Shown here: positions 1 through 11,130 of the stretch, in pieces
How the letters are laid out: each line of letters starts with the position of its first letter
Position numbering within the stretch: position 1 is the stretch's first letter
NCBI GenBank assembly: GCA_037074705.1
Contig: CM073593.1
Coordinates: forward strand, 107,944,238-108,008,237
Origin: Zhengitettix transpicula
Lineage: Eukaryota; Arthropoda; Insecta; Orthoptera; Tetrigidae
DNA length: 64,000 bases
Direction of reading: 5' to 3'
The notes under the pieces: model-generated
What the model was told of the DNA's origin: nothing
Databases searched by the model: none
The model's input: only the letters and a program-made list of their open reading frames with translations
Made by a program: the position numbers and the translations under genes

Positions 1-166
1 ATTTAAGCATAGGTGTTATTAAACAGGCGGAGTAGTAATTAAAACTAATAACATTTACGAGAATTTAATTACTTATTTAACATAAATCAATTGTTAATAT
101 ACACATGATTATTATTCCGCGATGGTATTTCATTTTTTTAACTATTCGTAGAGATCATTTTGAAAG

Positions 167-174
167 CCACGTGG
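167..174. promoter_or_regulatory. palindromic E-box (CCACGTGG) in each monomer
   Basis: The 8-bp palindrome CCACGTGG occurs at the same phase in every satellite unit, including the decayed last one. CACGTG is the classical class-B E-box of bHLH-Zip factors such as USF or Myc/Max. This is the first copy; the others recur about every 305 bp. Binding is inferred, not shown. Confidence 0.45.
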
Positions 175-213
175 TGTTTTAAGACTGTTGTACAAATGGC
201 GACTTCTTTAGCG

Positions 214-221
214 TGACGTCA
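214..221. promoter_or_regulatory. palindromic CRE (TGACGTCA) in each monomer
   Basis: The full palindromic cAMP-response element TGACGTCA lies 40 bp after the E-box and recurs in 17 of the 18 full monomers at fixed phase. It is broken in the 18th unit (near 5399) and missing in the terminal partial unit. TGACGTCA is the consensus for CREB/ATF bZIP dimers. This is the first copy. Function inside a satellite is inference. Confidence 0.45.
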
Positions 222-3200
222 GAGCCCCCTTTTTTGCTTCCTTAAAGGAGGGTAAAGCAACTGCGCCGTGATGAGCCAGCTTCCCTGCACGACACATGTA
301 CTGAGATTTAAGCATAGGTGTTATTAAACAGGCGGAGTAGTAATTAAAACTAATAACATTTACGAGAATTTAATTACTTATTTAACATAAATCAATTGTT
401 AATATACACATGATTATTATTACGCGATATTATTTCAGTTTTTTAACTATTCGTAGAGATCATTTCGAAAGCCACGTGGTGTTTTAAGACTGTTGTACAA
501 ATGGCGACTTCTTTAGCGTGACGTCAGAGCCACCTTTTTTACTTCCTTAAAGGAGGGTAAAGCAACTGCGCCGTGATGAGCCAGCTTCCCTGCACGACAC
601 ATGTACTGAGATTTAAGCATAGGTGTTGTTAAACAGGCGGAGTAGTAATTAAAACTAATAACATTTACGAGAATTTAATTACTTATTTAACATAAATCAA
701 TTGTTAATATACACATGATTATTATTCCGCGATGGTATTTCATTTTTTTAACTATTCGTAGAGATCATTTTGAAAGCCACGTGGTGTTTTAAGACTGTTG
801 TACAAATGGCGACTTCTTTAGCGTGACGTCAGAGCCCCCTTTTTTGCTTCCTTAAAGGAGGGTAAAGCAACTGCGCCGTGATGAGCCAGCTTCCCTGCAC
901 GACACATGTACTGAGATTTAAGCATAGGTGTTATTAAACAGACGGAGTAGTAATTAAAACTAATAACATTTACGAGAATTTAATTACTTATTAAACATAA
1001 ATCAATTGTTAATATACACATGATTATTATTCCGCGATATTATTTCAGTTTTTTAACTATTGCTAGAGATCGTTTGAAAGCCACGTGGTGTTTTAAGACT
1101 GTTGTACAAATGGCGACTTCTTTAGCGTGACGTCAGAGCCCCCTTTTTTGCTTCCTTAAAGGAGGGTAAAGCAACTGCGCCGTGATGAGCCAGCTTCCCT
1201 GCACGACACATGTACTGAGATTTAAGCATAGGTGTTATTAAACAGGCGGAGTAGTAATTAAAACTAATAACATTTACGAGAATTTAATTACTTATTTAAC
1301 ATAAATCAATTGTTAATATACACATGATTATTATTCCGCGATGGTATTTCATTTTTTTAACTATTCGTAGAGATCATTTTGAAAGCCACGTGGTGTTTTA
1401 AGACTGTTGTACAAATGGCGACTTCTTTAGCGTGACGTCAGAGCCCCCTTTTTTGCTTCCTTAAAGGAGGGTAAAGCAACTGCGCCGTGATGAGCCAGCT
1501 TCCCTGCACGACACATGTACTGAGATTTAAGCATAGGTGTTATTAAACAGGCGGAGTAGTAATTAAAACTAATAACATTTACGAGAATTTAATTACTTAT
1601 TTAACATAAATCAATTGTTAATATACACATGATTATTATTACGCGATATTATTTCAGTTTTTTAACTATTCGTAGAGATCATTTCGAAAGCCACGTGGTG
1701 TTTTAAGACTGTTGTACAAATGGCGACTTCTTTAGCGTGACGTCAGAGCCGCCTTTTTTGCTTCCTTAAAGGAGGGTAAAGCATCTGCGCCGTGATGAGC
1801 CAGCTTCCCTGCACGACACATGTACTGAGATTTAAGCATAGGTGTTGTTAAACAGGCGGAGTAGTAATTTAAACTAATAACATTTACGAGAATTAAATTA
1901 CTTATTTAACATAAATCAATTGTTAATATACACATGATTATTATTCCGCGATGGTATTTCATTTTTTTAACTATTCGTAGAGATCGTTTGAAAGCCACGT
2001 GGTGTTTTAAGACTGTTGTACAAATGGCGACTTCTTTAGCGTGACGTCAGAGCCCCCTTTTTTGCTTCCTTAAAGGAGGGTAAAGCAACTGCGCCGTGAT
2101 GAGCCAGCTTCCCTGCACGACACATGTACTGAGATTTAAGCATAGGTGTTGTTAAACAGGCGGAGTAGTAATTTAAACTAATAACATTTACGAGAATTAA
2201 ATTACTTATTTAACATAAATCAATTGTTAATATACACATGATTATTATTCCGCGATGGTATTTCATTTTTTTAACTATTCGTAGAGATCATTTTGAAAGC
2301 CACGTGGTGTTTTAAGACTGTTGTACAAATGGCGACTTCTTTAGCGTGACGTCAGAGCCCCCTTTTTTGCTTCCTTAAAGGAGGGTAAAGCAACTGCGCC
2401 GTGATGAGCCAGCTTCCCTGCACGACACATGTACTGAGATTTAAGCATAGGTGTTATTAAACAGGCGGAGTAGTAATTAAAACTAATAACATTTACGAGA
2501 ATTTAATTACTTATTTAACATAAATCAATTGTTAATATACACATGATTATTATTCCGCGATATTATTTCAGTTTTTTAACTATTGCTAGAGATCGTTTGA
2601 AAGCCACGTGGTGTTTTAAGACTGTTGTACAAATGGCGACTTCTTTAGCGTGACGTCAGAGCCCCCTTTTTTGCTTCCTTAAAGGAGGGTAAAGCAACTG
2701 CGCCGTGATGAGCCAGCTTCCCTGCACGACACATGTACTGAGATTTAAGCATAGGTGTTGTTAAACAGGCGGAGTAGTAATTTAAACTAATAACATTTAC
2801 GAGAATTAAATTACTTATTTAACATAAATCAATTGTTAATATACACATGATTATTATTCCGCGATGGTATTTCATTTTTTTAACTATTCGTAGAGATCAT
2901 TTTGAAAGCCACGTGGTGTTTTAAGACTGTTGTACAAATGGCGACTTCTTTAGCGTGACGTCAGAGCCCCCTTTTTTACTTCCTTAAAGGAGGGTAAAGC
3001 AACTGCGCCGTGATGAGCCAGCTTCCCTGCACGACACATGTACTGAGATTTAAGCATAGGTGTTATTAAACAGACGGAGTAGTAATTAAAACTAATAACA
3101 TTTACGAGAATTTAATTACTTATTTAACATAAATCAATTGTTAATATACACATGATTATTATTCCGCGATGGTATTTCATTTTTTTAACTATTCGTAGAG

Positions 3201-5184
3201 ATCATTTTGAAAGCCACGTGGTGTTTTAAGACTGTTGTACAAATGGCGACTTCTTTAGCGTGACGTCAGAGCCCCCTTTTTTGCTTCCTTAAAGGAGGGT
3301 AAAGCAACTGCGCCGTGATGAGCCAGCTTCCCTGCACGACACATGTACTGAGATTTAAGCATAGGTGTTATTAAACAGGCGGAGTAGTAATTAAAACTAA
3401 TAACATTTACGAGAATTTAATTACTTATTTAACATAAATCAATTGTTAATATACACATGATTATTATTACGCGATATTATTTCAGTTTTTTAACTATTCG
3501 TAGAGATCATTTCGAAAGCCACGTGGTGTTTTAAGACTGTTGTACAAATGGCGACTTCTTTAGCGTGACGTCAGAGCCACCTTTTTTACTTCCTTAAAGG
3601 AGGGTAAAGCAACTGCGCCGTGATGAGCCAGCTTCCCTGCACGACACATGTACTGAGATTTAAGCATAGGTGTTATTAAACAGGCGGAGTAGTAATTAAA
3701 ACTAATAACATTTACGAGAATTTAATTACTTATTTATCATAAATCAATTGTTAATATACACATGATTATTATTCCGCGATGGTATTTCATTTTTTTAACT
3801 ATTGCTAGAGATCATTTTTAAAGCCACGTGGTGTTTTAAGACTGTTGTACAAATGGCGACTTCTTTAGCGTGACGTCAGAGCCACCTTTTTTACTTCCTT
3901 AAAGGAGGGTAAAGCAACTGCGCCGTGATGAGCCAGCTTCCCTGCACGACACATGTACTGAGATTTAAGCATAGGTGTTGTTAAACAGGCGGAGTAGTAA
4001 TTAAAACTAATAACATTTACGAGAATTTAATTACTTATTTTTCATAAATCAATTGTTAATATACACATGATTATTATTCCGCGATGGTATTTCATTTTTT
4101 TAACTATTGCTAGAGATCGTTTGAAAGCCACGTGGTGTTTTAAGACTGTTATACAAATGGCGACTTCTTTAGCGTGACGTCAGAGCCCGCTTTTTTACTT
4201 CCTTAAAGGAGGGTAAAGCAACTGCGCCGTGATGAGCCAGCTTCCCTGCACGACACATGTACTGAGATTTAAGCATAGGTGTTATTAAACAGGCGGAGTA
4301 GTAATTAAAACTAATAACATTTACGAGAATTTAATTACTTATTTAACATAAATCAATTGTTAATATACACATGATTATTATTCCGCGATGGTATTTCATT
4401 TTTTTAACTATTCGTAGAGATCATTTTGAAAGCCACGTGGTGTTTTAAGACTGTTGTACAAATGGCGACTTCTTTAGCGTGACGTCAGAGCCCCCTTTTT
4501 TACTTCCTTAAAGGAGGGTAAAGCAACTGCGCCGTGATGAGCCAGCTTCCCTGCACGACACATGTACTGAGATTTAAGCATAGGTGTTATTAAACAGGCG
4601 GAGTAGTAATTAAAACTAATAACATTTACGAGAATTTAATTACTTATTAAACATAAATCAATTGTTAATATACACATGATTATTATTCCGCGATGGTATT
4701 TCATTTTTTTAACTATTCGTAGAGATCATTTTGAAAGCCACGTGGTTTTTTTTAATACTGTTGTACAAATGGCGACTTCTTTAGCGTGACGTCAGAGCCC
4801 CCTTTTTTACTTCCTTAAAGGAGGGTAAAGCAACTGCGCCGTGATGAGCCAGCTTCCCTGCACGACACATGTACTGAGATTTAAGCATAGGTGTTATTAA
4901 ACAGGCGGAGTAGTAATTAAAACTAATAACATTTACGAGAATTTAATTACTTATTTATCATAAATCAATTGTTAATATACACATGATTATTATTCCGCGA
5001 TGGTATTTCATTTTTTTAACTATTGCTAGAGATCATTTTTAAAGCCACGTGGTGTTTTAAGACTGTTGTACAAATGGCGACTTCTTTAGCGTGACGTCAG
5101 AGCCCCCTTTTTTTACTTCCTTAAAGGAGGGTAAAGCAACTGCGCCGTGATGAGGCAGCATCCCTGCACGACACATGTACTGAG

Positions 5185-5690
5185 ATTTAAGCATAGGGGT
5201 TATTAAACAGGCGGAGAAGTAATTAAAACTAATAACATTTACGAGAATTTAATTACTTATTTAACATAAATCAATTGTTAAAATACACATGATTATTATT
5301 CCGCTATATTTTTTCAGTTTTTTAACTATTCGTAGAGATCATTTTGAAAGCCACGTGGTGTTTTAAGACTGTTGTACAAATGGCGACTTCTTTAGTGTGT
5401 CGTCAGAGCCCCCTTTTTTTGCTTCCTTAAAGGAGGGTAAAGCAACTGCGCCGTGATGAGCCAGCTTCCCTGCACGACACATGAACTGAGATTTAAGCAT
5501 AGGTATTATTAAGCAGGCGGAGTATTAATTAAAACTATTACGCTTTACCTGAATTTAATTACTTATTTACCATAAATCAATTGTTAATATACACATGATT
5601 ATTATTCCGCGATGGTATTTTAGTTTTTTAACTATACCAAGACATCATTTTGAAAGCCACGTGGTTTAATAAGGCAGTTGTACAAATGGC
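5185..5690. repeat. decayed edge units of the satellite
   Basis: The 18th full unit and the partial 19th carry many private substitutions: broken CRE, altered GCTATATTTTTTCAG block, CGCTTTACCTG in place of CATTTACGAG. Homology then stops near 5690. Rising divergence at an array edge is expected when homogenisation by unequal exchange and conversion weakens there, so this looks like a natural array boundary rather than an assembly break. Confidence 0.8.
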
Positions 5691-7126
5691 GTTCGGTTAC
5701 TTCGAAAAATAAATATATTAATCGGTAATTAGATGAAGCTGAAGTATAATATTTGTTCTTTTACGCGTAAGTTAACAAAGAAAGAATTTATTATATAAAG
5801 TCATATATTGCGGCACACGTCAATGTAAAACATTATATCACTTATGTGGAAAATAATGAGATAAATTTTATGAAAACGAGTTTTTATTCGATATTTGATA
5901 TAATAATTACTAAGACGAATGTTACTTTAATTTTGAACTGAAATAAAAATATCTTAGTGAATATTTATTTTAGTTATAAAATAAAGGACTGATGTATAAT
6001 TAATTGGAATTTTCTTAGCGAAAAAATTAAATACCTTTATAATTATTATTTAATTAGTTTAATTATTACGATTGTCTATTACTCCTTAAAAATACTTTAA
6101 ACGAAAGAGGAAAAACGCCAGAGGAAGAGCACAAAGCCCTATTAATAGGATTACTTTTCTTCTTCTTCTTCTTCTTCTTCTTCTTGACTGTACATAAGTG
6201 CTTTGTATATATATCGCAATGTTGTTGCTGTAGAAAAGTAGATAAATAAAGTGTCTAATATTTTAAACGTTTCTGTTATGTTAATTAAATTGATCTTTAC
6301 TGATATTCTGCTTTTTAATGAGAAATAGGGAAAATGGTTAAAAACAATTTAATTTTGTAATATTATTATAATGATGTGTTTTTGAGTAAAATTAAAATTC
6401 TCACCTTAAGCTCAGGTCCAAGGAGCTGATTGTTATTCTGCCCAGCCGCCGCCGCAGAGAAGGAGCACACCCCCTTTGATGTGAGCGAGCGTCAAGCAAC
6501 ACTTTTATTCAGTTTTTCTTTTGCGTAATGTTGCTTTGAGAACTTAGCACAAGCCGCGCCGACGACGACTGAGTGGTTGGTCTCTCTCTTAAGTTAATTT
6601 CCGAACGGAGGGGGGGGGGGGGGTGGTGGCGTCGCGAGAAGAAGAAAAAAACGTCATCATCTCTGGCTAGAGGAGTCGAGGAAATGATATCAGCTCCAGC
6701 TACCGAGGGGCTGTTTCAATGGACTCCAGCGGGCGGAGCCTTTAGTAAATGAGTCGTAGAACCCGGCATCGTCTAAGGAAAACTGCAGGGTGGTTCTTCG
6801 TGATGCGACCAAGGGGTCCATTTTTTAAAGAGATTACAACGACTTTGGTTACCACCACCTCCATAAACATTGTCATTTTGTTTTCTGCTATTACAAAAAA
6901 AAATCGGCAAGGACAAGCTATAAATAAATAACGAACCAAGATCGATTTAAGAAAAATATTTCCTTATTTATTACAATCGTTTATTGGTCCATTTATAACT
7001 TGCAAATTTCTTTGGGGTTGGTCAACGCGCAAAAAGTAATTATAATTACAGGGAAATATTAAAGATAGATTTAGATTATATTAATTTTCAATCCATCAAA
7101 ACATGTCTTCAAATAAATAAAACAGA
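5691..7126. other. unique AT-rich flank of the satellite
   Basis: No gene seen. The stretch contains a (TTC)n microsatellite at 6157-6185 and a 14-nt G run at 6610-6623. A somewhat GC-richer patch lies at about 6420-6800; short frames open there on both strands but look like chance. A (GT)n run at about 7128 leads into the next repeat. Confidence 0.6.
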
Positions 7127-7718
7127 CGTGTGTGTGTGTGTTTCTTATATAAATCTACACCCGTGGAGAAAATTTCGCCAAACACTATGGGGTTGAGAAA
7201 CGTCTACAACCCCCAGGGGCGCAGGTGGAAATTGTTTTCAAACCTGCTAATGCGGGCGATATTTGCGGTGGATAAATATTTTTCGAGTTGAAAGAGGTTT
7301 ATAGTGTTTCTCCCGATGATTTTTTTTCGGCATGTTAAGGGATTGGAGCGTTACATAAAAATAATACGAAAACAACCGATATTTGAGTCCAATCCGGTGT
7401 TATGGATTTCGCTAAGTTTAATTATTTTATTAAACTTACAGTTTATTCCCCGGGGAAGAAGCGGACGAGGTACGGCCGATATTTGCGTCGAATAAATACT
7501 TTTCCGGGGTGAAAGTGGTTGATAGCGTTTTTCCCGATGTTTATTTTGGTGTAAAATATCAACTCTTTTCGGCATGGGAAAGGAGAACCCTTAAAGATTA
7601 GCGTGGAGGGTTCATATAAAATCAACGCGAAAACAAGCGAGATTGGAGTCAAATCCGGGTGTTATGGACATCGCTGAGTTTAATAATGGTAACCCGGGCA
7701 ACGGCGGTCACATGGATA
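7127..7718 (+). repeat. family D repeat, copy 1 (both ends visible)
   Basis: Starts with a (GT)n microsatellite, then the block AAATCTACACC..GTGGAG, then two degenerate units marked by TTTATAGTGTTTCT..CCGATG, CCCC-rich hairpin-like blocks and GAGTTTAAT. It ends near CCCGGGCAACGGCGGTCA. The same order of blocks is seen at 10.8, 17.9, 38.1, 41.9, 61.6 and 63.2 kb. Family D therefore looks like an interspersed element with a microsatellite head, internal units of about 270-280 bp, and a terminal near-palindrome CCCGGGCAACGCCGGG. No coding capacity; class unknown. Confidence 0.75.
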
Positions 7719-9000
7719 TAATAAAATAAAATACTAAAAACTGAAAAAAGGATACATATTAATTAATAATAGTAAAATTTGAAAAATAAGTAAAAAGTGG
7801 AGAAGTAACGAGCAGAGGATGGAAAACCACTTAAGAAAATTGTACAAATTTATAAAAAATATATTAAAATTGAGTTTCAATTATACAATGAAATTTAAAA
7901 GAAGTTGGTAGGGAATCGCGAAAATTTTAAAAACCATAATATTTGTAATGTGGTGAAATCGTATATAATATTGATTTAGAATTAATTACTGATTCCAGTA
8001 CTTATAAAATAGGACTAGTGAAAGACTGCACCAACAAATTTAAGAAAAGAAACAATAAAAGAACATATAAAAAGAAAAAATACAGGAAAAAAATCTTTAA
8101 AATGGAAAATATAGGTCGAATAAATTAAATTGATAAATGGAGAGGCGAAAATGATTTATACATACATGAAAAGGGGGAGAATTCGTTCTAAAAATTCTTC
8201 TAAATTCACTTCAGAGCGTCAACCTGAAATAAACTTATCCAATTGTATTTTCATTCCCCCCAAAAAAAGAAAAATTCAGAGTTGAAACATTCAGGATCAA
8301 AAAAAAATCCTGTGAATCAGTTTAAAATTTGTCCTTCGCTGGCAAAAATATATTTTTTTCCCCCTTCACCGGGATGAAGAAAACAAACTCGCAAGCGAAC
8401 CAATCACAAGGCAATACAATGTTGCAACGTCAAGTTAAAAAGAAAACGAGCCTCCCCCCGCCCTTCGTTTTGATTTATCATTGTATAAACCCCGAATATT
8501 TAATTTCGTAATTGATTTAGGAGATGAACAGGCACTCTTTTGTTTATTTAACCTTATCCTCGATGTCATTATTATTTCCCGACCCCGGTAATTGAAGCAT
8601 TTGAAAAGGTTACTGTATTAAATTATTATTTTTTCTTCGGTAATGACACCTTGTTATTGGTTTTCGTTAATTGAATTCTGATCCGGATTTAAAAATAAAT
8701 GTTTACAGTGGAATTATTTTAACGAGAAAATAACGACGTAGGGGGCGGGGGTGGGGCTGGGTTCCTGGAATAATTTTTTTGTCGTATGAATTGTAAAATT
8801 CTATCATTAATTTTAATTATTTTTTAATAAAAATATGTATACGTTATTTATTACATAAAAGTGTCCAAGATGACGTCACAAAAATGAAAATAAATAATGA
8901 TGTATGTAAGTAAATATATATTCTAACGATTGAGAAAATAAATAAATAAACATGTCAGAAAATGTAATGTATTGTTAATTAAGTGGACAAAAAGTATAAA
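7719..9000. other. AT-rich stretch without recognised feature
   Basis: AT-rich DNA with A- and T-runs. I see no credible exon, RNA gene or repeat match to the rest of the window. Confidence 0.5.
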
Positions 9001-9264
9001 CTCCTCTCCCGCTATCCAGGGAAGGGCGTGGGACAAGTACCCAATGCCCGACCTACCTGATGCAGGTTTTTCTACGGTTTTCCCTGCATTTCTTTAGGTG
9101 AATGCCAGGTAGGATCCTTAAAATATAGCCCGGGGGCCCCTGGTTAACCCTTGGCTACCTTCCTCTAACCTTCCGCATCCCCCCTTTCAAATCCCTTCCT
9201 ATGCTATCAAAGGGGATTTGCCCAAAGTGGATTACCCTCATGAACCCTGTTGCCCTAAAAAAAA
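9001..9264 (+). mobile_element. family A retroposon, copy A1 (short form)
   Basis: One of ten copies of a poly(A)-ended dispersed family. This copy has the short-form 5' start, CTCTCCCGC followed by ATCCAGGG, then the shared body GGCGTGGGACAAGTACC..GGATCCTTAAA..CCCGGGGGCCCC..TTCCGCATCCCC. It ends at TGCCCTAAAAAAAA. The fixed 3' end with an A-run and variable 5' end suggest insertion by target-primed reverse transcription. It is non-autonomous: no protein is encoded. Confidence 0.85.
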
Positions 9265-9547
9265 TTAAACGAAAAAAATGCCTGCGAGGGTAGTTCTTAT
9301 GGGGGATTGATTTTTTTTCCTTTCCATATTGGAAAATAGTTTCTTTCATTTTCTTGCGTCAATAAATGTACTTTTTTTTACGAAATAAAGTTAATATTGT
9401 TTTAGTATAAAAATAATTATTTTTATAAATAAATAAATGAATATTAAACAATTTTAAGTCAGAAAAATATATGTATTTATGTGAAATTAACATACGTTTC
9501 ATCCCTTATTTTGTGACAACATGAGGTTCAAGTTTAAATTTGGTTTC
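9265..9547. other. AT-rich spacer between two A copies
   Basis: About 280 bp separating two family A copies in opposite orientation. AT-rich with no distinct feature. The tail-to-tail arrangement of A1 and A2 makes an imperfect inverted repeat with this spacer as loop. Confidence 0.5.
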
Positions 9548-10068
9548 TTTTTTTAGGGTAACAGGCTACATGAGGGTAATCCACATTGTGGAAACTCCCC
9601 TTCAATAGCATAGGAAGGGATTTGAAAGGGGGGATGCGGAAGGGTGGAGGAAAGTAGCCAAGGGTTAACCAGGGGCCCCCGGGCTATGGTTTAGGGATCC
9701 TACCCGTCATTCGCCTAAAAGATATGCAGGACAAACTCTAGAAAAACTTGCATCAGGTAGGTCGGGCATTGGGTATTTGTCCCACGCCCTTCCGATAGCG
9801 GGAGAAGAGTTTGCTGTGGGGACGCAGCATTCCCTTCTCCGTACCTCGACCAGTTTAGGAGGCAACTGGCCCGCTTCACCAATATGAACAGCGAAGAGCT
9901 CTTACCGTATGCCCAAGGTCTGTGACACCGGAACATACACCTCTCAAAACAGGTCTCGGCATGTGGGAACCTTAGTTCAAAAACGGAGAGGAAAAGGTTT
10001 CCCCTAAGGTAGCCCCTTCGTGTCTCTCCTACAAGGTTCTGCCTGCGAGGGAATAGCCCTCGCAGACC
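9548..10068 (-). mobile_element. family A retroposon, copy A2 (full length)
   Basis: Reads on the minus strand from about 10068 down to a T-run at 9548-9554, which is the poly(A) tail of the element. It shares its whole 520-bp length with A4 and A6, so the full-length 5' start (GGTCTGCGAGGGCTATT) is defined by three copies. No long frame. Lies tail-to-tail with A1. Confidence 0.85.
10043..10065. other. perfect hairpin at the 5' end of family A
   Basis: CTGCGAGGG at 10043-10051 and CCCTCGCAG at 10057-10065 form a perfect 9-bp stem with a 5-nt loop at the 5' end of copy A2. In A4 and A6 the second arm has drifted (TTTTGCAGG, TTTTGCAAG), so the hairpin is imperfect there. It may be a structural 5' element of the RNA, or local conversion in this copy. 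Confidence 0.7.
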
Positions 10069-10794
10069 TTCCTAGTTAGCGCGGATGTATACTAAAACTT
10101 GTAAAATGATGTAAAAAATTAAACCACAGACAATTGCGCGTACCTTCAAAGCTACGAGTCCTTGAGCGGACGTGACCCTCGTCTTTGATCGGCGGAACTA
10201 CACCTCGCAGAAGAGAATTCATTAAATGGATGCGGCCATTGGACTGAGTGCAATATAGAAGGGGATCGTTGCCTGAGGACCGGAAGCACTGGTCGGCCCA
10301 GTGTTAACATTAGACACCCCGCCCCCTGGGCAGGGCGGAGGGGGTAAGTTTCCACCCACTTCCTACCTGCACACTCACTCGTCACAGGGTGGAAGATTCC
10401 ACTCCTCACAGAGTCACCGTCATCATGTATAAAACTCTGCCCACGCACGGTGAATTTATATACAAATTAAATAGTAATAAGGTCCAAAACAGAAAATTAG
10501 AAGATTATAATTTCAATTAACAAAATGTTTCAGTCCAAACCCTCGCCAGGTTAACAATATACAGTTTAAGAACAACAACCTATTTATTATCAGATGAAAA
10601 TAAATAAATAAATTACTGATTTTTTTTATGCAAAACATGCATCAATAATAACAATTAATTCTTATCTGACACCTAATTAATTTAAATATTAAAAACAACA
10701 ACCTAGTATTTTGACTGTTAACATTTAATTTTAAGAGAAGTCAGATTATTATATCTCTTTATTATTATTCTATTAAATAAAATTGCCTGTATGT
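10069..10794. other. spacer, partly GC-richer, no gene recognised
   Basis: A patch of near-balanced base composition at about 10140-10445 stands out from the AT-rich surroundings. It holds a 98-codon minus-strand frame with no recognisable motif. A 14-mer ACAGGGTGGAAGATT-like block near 10384 recurs near 43446, so part may be an old repeat. The rest is AT-rich. Confidence 0.4.
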
Positions 10795-11130
10795 TCGGAA
10801 TAAAAATCTTCACGCGTGGGAAAAATTTCACTGAATTTTGTACACGTGTTCTTTGCGACATGGAAACAAACTCTGAGGGGGGTGAAACGCGTCTACCACC
10901 CCTACACCTCCAGGGACGTTGGTGAAAATTGTCAAACTCGCTGAAAGTGCCGTTATTTGAATCGGATATTAATTTCTCGGAGTCAAAGACATTGATAGTG
11001 TTTCTACAGATGTTAACTGTGTTTAATTTCTAGCCGCAACCTTAGGGGTGGGAGTGGAGGGGGCGATACAAGAAAATAACGCGAATGCAGCCAAGATTGG
11101 AGTCAAATCAGGGTTTATGGATGTCGTTGT
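10795..11130 (+). repeat. family D repeat, copy 2
   Basis: Diverged family D copy. It shows the ordered blocks AAATTTCACTGAATTTTGTACACGTG-type head, GTGAAACGCGTCTACC, a CCAGGG block, GATAGTGTTTCT, and GATTGGAGTCAAATC followed by ATGGATGTCG. The microsatellite head and terminal CCCGGGCAACGCCGGG block are absent or too decayed to see. Confidence 0.65.

Larger units (their letters stand above)
1..5690. repeat. 305-bp satellite tandem array
   Basis: Tandem array of a complex monomer. Using the block ATTTAAGCATAGGTG as phase marker, units start at 1, 306, 611, 916, 1220, 1525, 1830, 2134, 2439, 2743, 3048, 3353, 3658, 3963, 4267, 4572, 4879, 5185 and 5491. Spacing is 304-307 bp: 18 full units plus a partial one. 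Units are nearly identical and differ at recurring diagnostic sites (ATT/GTT after AAGCATAGGTG, GATGG/GATATT, TCGTAG/TGCTAG, ATTTTGAAAG/CGTTTGAAAG). The array runs off the left edge, so its true length is unknown. Each monomer has an AT-rich first half and a GC-richer second half with several short palindromes. There is no coding potential. It could be a centromeric, pericentromeric or dispersed satellite; the sequence alone does not decide. Confidence 0.97.

Noticed and set aside
270..310. Box C/D snoRNA-like words (GTGATGA and CTGA) in each satellite monomer
   Set aside because: The two boxes are only about 30 nt apart, there is no terminal stem and no C'/D' pair. The words also fall out of the repeat by chance.
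1..5690. CRISPR array or rDNA spacer
   Set aside because: Units are 305 bp and almost wholly repeated with no unique spacers, and no rRNA sequence adjoins.
9548..10068. Reading family A as a Helitron (hairpin near one end, CTAG next to copy A2)
   Set aside because: The other end is a variable A/T run, copies are truncated at the hairpin end, and A7 has a 13-bp target duplication. Helitrons make no target duplication.
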